Assembly (NCBI RefSeq): GCF_900291985.1 | Contig: NZ_LT985980.1 | Coordinates: forward strand, 2,758,001 to 2,822,000 | Length of the DNA stretch: 64,000 nucleotides | From: Lysinibacillus timonensis | GTDB taxonomy: Bacteria; Bacillota; Bacilli; Bacillales_A; Planococcaceae | Reading direction: 5' to 3' | In this document: in pieces, positions 26,885 to 35,100 of the stretch | How the letters are laid out: every line of letters begins with the position of its first letter | How positions within the stretch are numbered: the first letter of the stretch is position 1 | Notes under the pieces: model-generated | What the model was told of the DNA's origin: nothing | The model's database searches: none | Seen by the model: the letters and a program-made list of their open reading frames with translations, nothing else | Position numbers and translations under genes: made by a program

Positions 26885-28459
26885 ATGCAAAAATTACGTG
26901 GGAAAATGACCATCAAACATTTGATTATTGGGATTGTAGCATTAGCATTTGCTTTAGCTACGTTAAGTAGTGTAATTAGTAGCTATCAAGGTAATCTTCG
27001 GTTATTAAAAGAAGAAACACTCGAAAAAAATGAAACGTATGCAGTGAAGCTTGCTCAAATCGTAAATATATTTTTACATCACAATTCGCTTGTACTAGAA
27101 TCGCACATGCCTGAAATTTTGAATTCATTGGATAATGAAGAGGAACTTAAATTAGAAATCGATCATTTGTTTGAGCAGTCTCGAACATTTAACTCAATAG
27201 TCGTTGCAAATGCTGATGGACTTATTATAGAAGGAGCACCTGAAGTGTTTCATTTAAAAGGCCAAAAAATTACTTCAAAAGAAGGTCTAGAAATCATTCG
27301 GAATCAACAACCAACAATTACAAATCCATATAAAGCATCGACCGGGAAAGTAATTATTACCATATCCCAACCTATCTTTTCAAAAAATGGAGACTATAAA
27401 GGGGTGGTAAACGGAACGATTTATATTCATGAATCGGACTTCTTTTCTTCTATTTTAGGTGAACATAAGGCGGAAGATGGTACTTACGTATACGTGGTTG
27501 ATTCACTTGGTCGACTTATTTACCATCCTGAAGCGAGACGGGTTGGCGAAGATGTATCACAAAATGAAGTCGTTAAAAAGCTAATGGCTGGAGAAGCTGG
27601 TTTCATGCAAACGACGAACAAATTAGGAGTCGAAATGTTAGCGGCTTATTTGCCTTTAGGAAATACGAAATGGGGGCTAGTAGTACAAACACCTACATCC
27701 ATTGCAGTGAATTCAGTAGGGCAACAAGTGTTGACAATGCTCTGGATTGAGCTTCCGCTAATAGCATTTTCGATGATGATTGTCATTATTTTAGTTAGGA
27801 AAATTGTTGAACCACTTCAAAAAATCGCTTGGCTTGCCAAAAATAGTATACAAGAGAGTGAATTAGAAAATTTATCAAAGTTGAACGCTTGGTATTTTGA
27901 AGCGATGCAAATAAAAAATGCACTCGTTTTAAGTTTTTCAGAATTACATGATAAGGTACACGATTTAAGGAATCAATCTAACATCGATCCGTTAACACAG
28001 TTAACCAATCGCAGAACTTTAGATACGGTTTTACAGGCGATGACGTCCAAGGGGAAGCCTTATTCAATCATATTATTCGATTTAGACCATTTTAAATCCG
28101 TTAATGATACGTATGGACATAACATGGGGGATGAGGTATTAAAATTTGTTGCTGCTCAAATGAAGCAAATTGCGGCAGAACAGGATATTTGTTGCCGATA
28201 TGGTGGGGAAGAGTTCATGATGATTCTGCCAGAAAAGACGGAACAACAAGCTTACCAAACAGCTGATGAATTGCAACATCTCATTCGCCAATCAAAAGGA
28301 CCTCTAGAAGTACCTGTTACCTTTTCAGCGGGAGTTGCCACATATCCGCAAGATGCTTCAAATGTAACGGATCTAATAGAAAAGGCCGATCAAGCACTGT
28401 ATCACGCCAAACGAACAGGTCGAAACCGAGTTGTGATGGCGAAAGATTTAGATAAATAA
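26885..28459 (+). CDS. Membrane diguanylate cyclase with extracellular Cache sensor domain
   Basis: A 524-residue protein. Membrane segment 1 lies at about residues 12-30, a dCache-type sensor at about 38-270 (SKNGDYKGVVNGTIYI, VYVVDSLGRLIYHPE), membrane segment 2 at about 283-305, and a GGDEF domain at about 365-520: DPLTQLTNRR, DLDHFKSVNDTYGHNMGDEV and the intact site RYGGEEF. The RxxD inhibitory site is absent (AEQD in its place). Expected activity is c-di-GMP synthesis from two GTP in response to an outside ligand. Monocistronic, with a GAAA-loop terminator after it. Confidence 0.93.
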   Translation: MQKLRGKMTIKHLIIGIVALAFALATLSSVISSYQGNLRLLKEETLEKNETYAVKLAQIVNIFLHHNSLVLESHMPEILNSLDNEEELKLEIDHLFEQSRTFNSIVVANADGLIIEGAPEVFHLKGQKITSKEGLEIIRNQQPTITNPYKASTGKVIITISQPIFSKNGDYKGVVNGTIYIHESDFFSSILGEHKAEDGTYVYVVDSLGRLIYHPEARRVGEDVSQNEVVKKLMAGEAGFMQTTNKLGVEMLAAYLPLGNTKWGLVVQTPTSIAVNSVGQQVLTMLWIELPLIAFSMMIVIILVRKIVEPLQKIAWLAKNSIQESELENLSKLNAWYFEAMQIKNALVLSFSELHDKVHDLRNQSNIDPLTQLTNRRTLDTVLQAMTSKGKPYSIILFDLDHFKSVNDTYGHNMGDEVLKFVAAQMKQIAAEQDICCRYGGEEFMMILPEKTEQQAYQTADELQHLIRQSKGPLEVPVTFSAGVATYPQDASNVTDLIEKADQALYHAKRTGRNRVVMAKDLDK

Positions 28460-28471
28460 TTTACCATCAAG

Positions 28472-28500
28472 GGCTGAGAAATCAGCCTACTTCTTTTTTT
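28472..28500 (+). terminator. Rho-independent terminator with GAAA tetraloop
   Basis: ggctga-GAAA-tcagcc followed by tacttcttttttt. Confidence 0.85.
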
Positions 28501-28599
28501 CTTTACTTAGAAGTAAAGCGAAAGCGATAAAGGAATATTCCATTTAGAAAATATTGTAATTATAATAAGTTGGTGGTAAAATTTCGGTAATTAAGTTAG

Positions 28600-28615
28600 T
28601 TAGTTGAATAACTAA
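28600..28615. promoter_or_regulatory. Candidate TetR operator overlapping the leader
   Basis: Perfect inverted repeat ttagtt-gaat-aactaa ending 14 bases before ATG 28630 and next to the ribosome site. Position suggests autoregulation; not proven. Confidence 0.45.
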
Positions 28616-28629
28616 GAGGCGGTGCTAAC

Positions 28630-29217
28630 ATGGCAAAACCGAATGTTGTTAGTAATGAAGAGTTAATTAAAAGTGCGAAGGCGTGTTTAGTGAATAATGG
28701 AATTGAAAAGTTTACTCTACGAGCGGTTGCAGATCTAGCAGGAGTAACGCAAGGGACGATCTATTATCATTTTCGAACGAAAGATCAATTGTTATTAGCG
28801 ATTGTTCAAGATATTTGTGAGAAATCGTGGTCAGAGATAAATCGACTAGAGAATGCTGATATTCTCTCACAAGCAATCCAATCGGCAAAAAGTCGATGTT
28901 CTTATGACTCTTTCTATCATAAGTTATTTTTCACATTGGTTGTTTCAAGCTTTCACAATGAACAAATAAGAAGTCAAATAGGTGAAATCACAAAGTCTGA
29001 AAACAATGCGTTGATTAACAATTTACAAAAACTATGGCCCAAATCACCAATAGATGGCGTTTCAGTTGAGACATGGGGAATTCTTATCAATGCTATTGTA
29101 GATGGTTTAGCAATACAGGCGTTAGTACAAAAAGATTTTCAAGTAGATAAAACATACGAAGAGCTTGAACGACTATTGAAAGGCCTTACTCATTTACTGA
29201 ACGAGGTGAAGGAATGA
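28630..29217 (+). CDS. TetR/AcrR family transcriptional regulator
   Basis: A 195-residue protein with an N-terminal TetR helix-turn-helix (about residues 8-55: GIEKFTLRAVADLAGVTQGT then IYYHFRTKDQLLLAIV). The C-terminal all-helical ligand domain is unlike anything I can name. It overlaps the next gene by four bases (ATGA), so the membrane protein that follows is probably its target or partner. Confidence 0.9.
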   Translation: MAKPNVVSNEELIKSAKACLVNNGIEKFTLRAVADLAGVTQGTIYYHFRTKDQLLLAIVQDICEKSWSEINRLENADILSQAIQSAKSRCSYDSFYHKLFFTLVVSSFHNEQIRSQIGEITKSENNALINNLQKLWPKSPIDGVSVETWGILINAIVDGLAIQALVQKDFQVDKTYEELERLLKGLTHLLNEVKE

Positions 29218-29621
29218 AAGCATATGCTATGCCGATTCTATCGGGTGTCTTAGTTTGGTTCTTTGCCACAATGTTTTATGTGCTTTTTGGAGAAAGTGTA
29301 CTGTTTAGCCCTGGAACTGAAAATTTTTCAACAAGCCTACTGTTATTAATAGCGGGAACAGGGATCTTGTTGTATGGTGTTACCTATCTTTATCTTCTAG
29401 TAGATAAATCAAACAACGCAGCCTTAAAGTTTGGGATAATAGGGACAATCATTGGTTTAGCATTTGACACATATTCATTATCGAATCACAAACTTGTGTT
29501 CCCTAAATTAGATGAATCGCAGGTCATTGCATTTACTGCGTGGATGTCGTTTGCTTATGCCTTGTATTTGTTAATACCGGCAGTGATAAATTACTATCAA
29601 ATGAAAAATAACGGAGACTAA
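29214..29621 (+). CDS. Four-span membrane protein, unknown function
   Basis: A 135-residue hydrophobic protein with four membrane segments (about residues 5-25, 42-62, 72-92 and 105-127). Translationally coupled to the TetR gene by an ATGA overlap. It resembles small DUF-type membrane proteins controlled by TetR regulators; no function can be given. Confidence 0.75.
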   Translation: MKAYAMPILSGVLVWFFATMFYVLFGESVLFSPGTENFSTSLLLLIAGTGILLYGVTYLYLLVDKSNNAALKFGIIGTIIGLAFDTYSLSNHKLVFPKLDESQVIAFTAWMSFAYALYLLIPAVINYYQMKNNGD

Positions 29622-29694
29622 GATTTTTTTGATATGCTAATAGTGTTAAAATAAGGAAATCTGTAAGTTGTTTTGATTTTAAGGAGGCTATAAG

Positions 29695-30261
29695 GTGAAA
29701 AGTAATCGGAAGTTTTTAATGGGGATGATGATGGCAGTAATGATGATTTTAGCTGCTTGTGGCAACTCTTCTAACGAGGGGAATAACCAATCGAACAATG
29801 AGTTATCTGATTCTAGCTCGACCCAGAATGTAGAGGATAAAAAGCAAAATCATCAAGAAGCAAACTCAAGTGAAGAATCATTGGAATCTGATAATAATGA
29901 AATTACTGAAAGCCAAAAGGATGAGTATCTCAAAAAGCTGAATGAAATGGAAGAAGAAGACCGGAACGGTGAAGTGAAAACAACAACCGCTGAAATGGTC
30001 GAACAAGAGACGGAAAGATATAAAAAATGGGATGAAGCTTTAAACGAAATTTACGGTATCTTGGAACAGCAGCTTGATGCAGATCAAATGGAACAACTAA
30101 GAGAAGAACAACGGAACTGGATTAAAGAACGAGATGAGATTGCGAAAGAATCATCACTTCAATACGAAGGTGGTTCTATGGAGTCGTTAGAATATGTCGC
30201 GACACAAGCAACACTGACAAGAGAAAGATGTTATGAATTAGTGGCGAAATATATGAAATAA
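29695..30261 (+). CDS. Lipoprotein with LprI/DUF1311-type domain
   Basis: A 188-residue lipoprotein with a GTG start (AAGGAGG upstream). Signal peptide with lipobox LAAC (Cys about 22), a Ser/Asn/Glu-rich linker to about 75, then a helical C-terminal domain with RYKKWDEALNEIYGILEQQL, EQLREEQRNWIKERDE and ATLTRERCYEL. This is the lysozyme-inhibitor LprI (PF07007) plan. In Gram-positives the role is unproven. Monocistronic. Confidence 0.85.
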   Translation: MKSNRKFLMGMMMAVMMILAACGNSSNEGNNQSNNELSDSSSTQNVEDKKQNHQEANSSEESLESDNNEITESQKDEYLKKLNEMEEEDRNGEVKTTTAEMVEQETERYKKWDEALNEIYGILEQQLDADQMEQLREEQRNWIKERDEIAKESSLQYEGGSMESLEYVATQATLTRERCYELVAKYMK

Positions 30262-30308
30262 TATGATCTCGTGTAAATAGTCGCCTAATGAATTGAATAG
30301 TTGCTCAT

Positions 30309-30340
30309 AAAAGAACTCGGTACAATGTCTGAGTTCTTTT
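30309..30340 (+). terminator. Rho-independent terminator
   Basis: aaaagaactc (30309-30318) pairs with gagttctttt (30331-30340). Confidence 0.8.
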
Positions 30341-30512
30341 AAGTTTGTTTTAGGTTTTGCGATGGACGGTAACATTATTTTTTATCAATCTAGGACAAAA
30401 AACTTAATATATTCTTAATTTTAATAGTATTGCCTACTTATGACCCATTTTGTATAATGAATCGAAATACATTTTTTACAAATTTTATAATATTTTAGGA
30501 GGATAATGATTG

Positions 30513-31037
30513 ATGCTTGATGATCAGGTGATTGGTGAAATTAGAATGTTTTCAGGTACTTATGCACCAGCAGGTTGGGCATTTTGTCAGGGGCAAATGC
30601 TTCCTATTTCAGAATACCAAGCGTTGTTTGCTTTGATCGGCACAACGTATGGTGGAGATGGTGTGACAAGCTTTGCGTTACCTGATTTAAGGGGACGAGT
30701 TCCTATTAGTTTGGGAACGAATCCTAGTGGAAGTAGTTATACAATTGGTCAGAAAGGTGGAACAGAAAGAGAAACTTTAAATGTAAGTCAGATTCCAAGT
30801 CATACGCACACAGTATCAGCCTCAACGAATGACGCAACTACAATTTATCCTCAGAATGCCATATGGGCAAAATCAACTTCAGAAAATTATAAAGAGAATC
30901 CACAACCACCATTTAGCGACATGAATCCTTCAGCTATTACCAGTAGTGGTGGAAACCAAGCCCACAACAACATGATGCCTTTTCAATCTATTAATTTCAT
31001 TATTGCTTTAGAAGGAATATTTCCAAGTTTCGAATAA
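30513..31037 (+). CDS. Tail-collar / microcystin-dependent-like protein, paralog 1
   Basis: A 174-residue protein from ATG 30513 (AGGAGG at 30498-30503). Collar-domain marks: IGEIRMFSGTYAPAGWAFCQ, GTTYGGDGVTSFALPDLRGR, PSHTHTVSAST, and a C-terminal HNNMMPFQSINFIIALEGI. Such proteins (MdpB-like; Pfam Tail_Collar, PF07484) form trimeric fibre tips in phages, and many bacteria carry them outside prophages. First of three tandem paralogs followed by a giant secreted protein; intergenic gaps are 14, 14 and 35 bp, so one operon is likely. Confidence 0.88.
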   Translation: MLDDQVIGEIRMFSGTYAPAGWAFCQGQMLPISEYQALFALIGTTYGGDGVTSFALPDLRGRVPISLGTNPSGSSYTIGQKGGTERETLNVSQIPSHTHTVSASTNDATTIYPQNAIWAKSTSENYKENPQPPFSDMNPSAITSSGGNQAHNNMMPFQSINFIIALEGIFPSFE

Positions 31038-31051
31038 ACAAGGAGGAAAAC

Positions 31052-31561
31052 ATGGAGCCATATATAGGGGAAATTAGAGCGTTTTCATTTAATCGAATAC
31101 CAAAAGGATGGGCACCTTGTCATGGACAGACTCTATTAATCATGCAAAATCAAGCCTTATATTCATTAATCGGGACAACATATGGCGGTGATGGTGTCAC
31201 AACATTTGCGTTGCCAGACTTAAGAGGGCGTGTACCTGTTCATCCAAATACAAATGGTATTTTACTAGGTACGATGGCTGGTGAAGAACAACATACGCTA
31301 ACGACTGCTGAACTTCCTGCCCATACGCATTCAATAAAAGTGAGTAGTAATCCAGGGAATTTATCTACTCCGGCCAATAATACTTGGGCAGTTGGGACAA
31401 ATGGAAATAAATCTTACACAACTGAAACAACAAACTTACAACCGATGAATACAAATGCACTAGACGCAACAGGGGGTTCACAACCACATAATAATATGCA
31501 ACCTTTTACCGTAGTAAATTACTGTATTGCAGTTCAAGGAATATATCCAACGAGGAATTAA
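31052..31561 (+). CDS. Tail-collar / microcystin-dependent-like protein, paralog 2
   Basis: A 169-residue paralog: IGEIRAFSFNRIPKGWAPCH, GTTYGGDGVTTFALPDLRGR, PAHTHSIKVSS and HNNMQPFTVVNYCIAVQGI. It has AAGGAGG directly ahead of ATG 31052. The shared core is strongly conserved with its neighbours while the region between the HTH motif and the C-terminus varies, as expected for a fibre-tip surface. Confidence 0.88.
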   Translation: MEPYIGEIRAFSFNRIPKGWAPCHGQTLLIMQNQALYSLIGTTYGGDGVTTFALPDLRGRVPVHPNTNGILLGTMAGEEQHTLTTAELPAHTHSIKVSSNPGNLSTPANNTWAVGTNGNKSYTTETTNLQPMNTNALDATGGSQPHNNMQPFTVVNYCIAVQGIYPTRN

Positions 31562-31575
31562 AAGGAGGGAAGATC

Positions 31576-32094
31576 ATGGAACCTTATATTGGAGAGATAC
31601 GAATATTCGCAGGAAATTTTGCCCCGAGAGATTGGGCGTTTTGCCACGGTCAGCTACTACCAATTGCACAAAATACAGCTTTGTACTCAGTCATAGGCGT
31701 TACCTATGGGGGCGATGGAAAAACAACGTTTGCATTGCCTGATTTGCGCGGGAGGGCACCAATGCAGCAAGGCGAAGGACCTGGACTTACACCTAGACGC
31801 CTAGGAGAAGTTGGAGGAGAAGCTAACACAACCCTAAGGGAGAATGAACTGCCTTCGCATCATCACGTACCTAATAGTAAATCTGGACGCGGTACAGTAG
31901 TTGATTCCCAGGTTCCTACCGGTGCGGTTTGGGGAAGTGGGCCTTCGATTTATAGTAACGTAGCCATAGAGAACACTATGTTACCAACAGCAGTTGGTGT
32001 CACTGGAAATAGTTTGCCGCATAATAATATGCAACCTTATTTAGGGTTGAATTTTATTATTGCGCTAAATGGCGTCTATCCACCGAGACCGTAA
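31576..32094 (+). CDS. Tail-collar / microcystin-dependent-like protein, paralog 3
   Basis: A 172-residue paralog: IGEIRIFAGNFAPRDWAFCH, GVTYGGDGKTTFALPDLRGR, PSHHHVPNSKSG and HNNMQPYLGLNFIIALNGV. RBS AAAGGAGGG. It is the most diverged of the three in its variable part. The histidines of the HTH/HHH motif may bind metal, which is known for some fibre tips. Confidence 0.88.
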   Translation: MEPYIGEIRIFAGNFAPRDWAFCHGQLLPIAQNTALYSVIGVTYGGDGKTTFALPDLRGRAPMQQGEGPGLTPRRLGEVGGEANTTLRENELPSHHHVPNSKSGRGTVVDSQVPTGAVWGSGPSIYSNVAIENTMLPTAVGVTGNSLPHNNMQPYLGLNFIIALNGVYPPRP

Positions 32095-32129
32095 TGGTTG
32101 AAATCAATTAGAAGGGAGGGGCATAACCG

Positions 32130-35100
32130 ATGAATGGAAAAAGATTCTTATTAATGTTTGCGATATGTTGTAGTTTCATATCTTCATTCCTGTTACTTGA
32201 GGTCAAGGTTGAGGCGGAAGAAATAAGATTAGAGCCGTCGAGAATAAAGGCGATTGAATATGGAACTGAAGAAGGAGAACCTTTTAATCAGTACTGTAAT
32301 AGAGATATGAGTACAAATCCATATTGTGATCCACATGGTAGAGTTGATATAGCTTTAGGATACGATGAATATTTGGATTATTCTGGAATAGGGGTAGTGG
32401 AATTTGATTTAAAAGATCTAGAAGGAAAAAATATAATCAAGGCATATTTGTCTACTTATGTAACCTCGGCTGTTTTTACGAGGCACACTATTCATATTAA
32501 AGGTATCTCAGATGATGATAGTTGGCGTGAAAATGATACGGAAATACCAGAAGATTACTTCCGTGAATTACCACTAACGGGTCTTGAGTGGAATAAAATA
32601 AATACCTTCCCAGTAACAGATTTTATTAAAGCGGAATTAGCTGGAGACAAAAAAGTAAGCTTTGTGTTGGATGCTACGGATGATCTTCCAGATGGTGATG
32701 GATATTTCAATGAAAATATAGACATTCGAGGGTGGGGCGATACAGAAAATCCAGACCGTAATCTTTATTTATTTATCGAACTAGCTTCAACTCCAACTGA
32801 TATCTCGTTAACCAACACAGAAGTAGAGGAGAAAGAACCAATTGGCACTACAGTAGGTACATTATCTGCAACTGATCCAGATGCAGATGACACTTTTTCC
32901 TATGAAATTATGGATGGGGATACGGATGCATTTGCAATTGTCGGTGATACACTTGTAACGAATGCTGAATTTGATTATTCAGTTAAGGATCGCTATGAGG
33001 TTACAATCCGTGTAACAGACTCTACTGGAAATACCTTCGATAAGTCATTTACTATTCAAGTAAAACAAAATGTACCTCCAACAGGTTCTTTAACTATAAA
33101 TGGCGGTGCTGAATTCACAAACTCAAGTAATGTAACTCTTGATATCGTAGCGACAGATTCAAATGATAACCCCATAGAAATGCGATTAAAGGATGGCACT
33201 GGTGATTGGGGAGAATGGGAGCCTTATATTAACACGAAGCCTTGGACATTCTCGGATGGAGATGGTTTGAAGACGATAGAATTGCAATTAAGAGATTCTA
33301 AATCGATGCAACCTGACACATATTCTGACTCTATTACACTCGACACAACGCCTCCAACAGGTAGTATTTTAATTAATGATGGTGTTCTCTATACAAATAA
33401 TACGAATGTTATATTGTCATTGAGTACTACTGATGCGAATGATTCATTGGAAATGCAGTTGTCCAATGATGGGGTGGACTGGAATCAGTGGGAACCTTTT
33501 AATCCAAGCAAAACGTGGACTCTAGTAAGTGGTGATGGAGAGAAGAAGGTTTATATGCAACTTAGAGATTTGGCTGGTAATCTCTCTGAAAGCTACGAGG
33601 ATTCTATTATTATAGATACTACACCACCAACTGTTATTGGAGTAATAGAAGGCAACATTTATAAAGAAGCTGTAGAAATTATTTTTAATGATGGTACGGC
33701 AACCCTAAATGGAGTTTCATTTGTCTCTGGAACGACTGTTACTAATGATGGTAATCATAAGTTGATCGTGACCGATATGGCGGGTAATACGACAACCGTA
33801 AATTTCTCAATCGATTCAACACCTCCAACAGGCAGTCTTATTATCAATAATGGGGCGACTCATACCAAGAATGCAGAAGTAACTCTTGGAATCAGTGCTA
33901 GTGACGCAAATGGCCCAATTGAGATGCGATTCTCCGATGATGGCGTAACATGGAGTGAATGGAAACCAGTTAGTGCAACTGAAAACTGGAATCTTTCTGG
34001 TGGAGATGGCCTTAAATCTGTTTATATGGAACTCAAGGACAGAGTAGGTAATATCACTTCTGACGAAATTAAAGGGTCAATTACATTAGATTCAACACCG
34101 CCAACTATCGCTGGAATTGCTGATGGGGCGACGGTTAATACAAATGTGACCATTACGTTTGATGAAGGTACCGCTACTCTGAACGAAGACGAATTTACAT
34201 CGGGAACTACTTTGGAAGCTGAAGGTACTTATACATTAGAAGTAACTGATGCAGCGGGTAATATAACAACCATTACGTTTACCATCGATAAAACGCCGCC
34301 AGTCGTAATTGGTGTCGAGAATGGCCGTTCTTATAATTCGAGTGTGACGATAACATTTAATGACGGAACCGCAACGTTAAATGATTCTCCTTTCACATCA
34401 GGAACTAACGTAAGTGATGAGAGTATCTATAAGCTTGTTGTGACAGATGCAGTTGGGAATACGACAACAGTTGAATTTACGATTGATAAAACAGCCCCGG
34501 TTGTTACGGGTGTACACGCTGGAGCTTATTACAATAAAGCTGTGACAATCACGTTTAATGAAGGTACAGCAACGCTAAATGATAATCCATTTACATCAGG
34601 AAGTACTATGGAAGTAGATGGTGACTATACTTTAGAAGTAAGCGATGCGGCAGGTAATACAACGACTATTGATTTTACAATTGACCAAACACCACCAGTC
34701 GTAACAGGAGTAGAAAATGGCAAGTCCTATAATACAGACGTGACGATTTCTTCGAACGAAGGAACAGCGATCTTAAACGGAAATCCATTTAACTTAGGAA
34801 ATACCGTAAACGTGGAAGATGATTATACTCTAGTTGTAACAGATGCAGTTGGGAATACGACAACAGTCGAATTTACGATTGATAAAACAGCCCCGGTTGT
34901 TACAGGCGTAGATGCTGGAGCTTATTACAATGAAGCTGTGATAATCACGTTTGATGAAGGTACAGCAATGCTAAACGGAACTGCATTTACTTCTGGAAGC
35001 ACAGTAGAAGCAGATGATAGCTATACTTTAGTGGTGACTGATGAGGCTAGAAATCAAGCAACGGTCACTTTTACGATTGATACGATCCTACCTCAAATTA

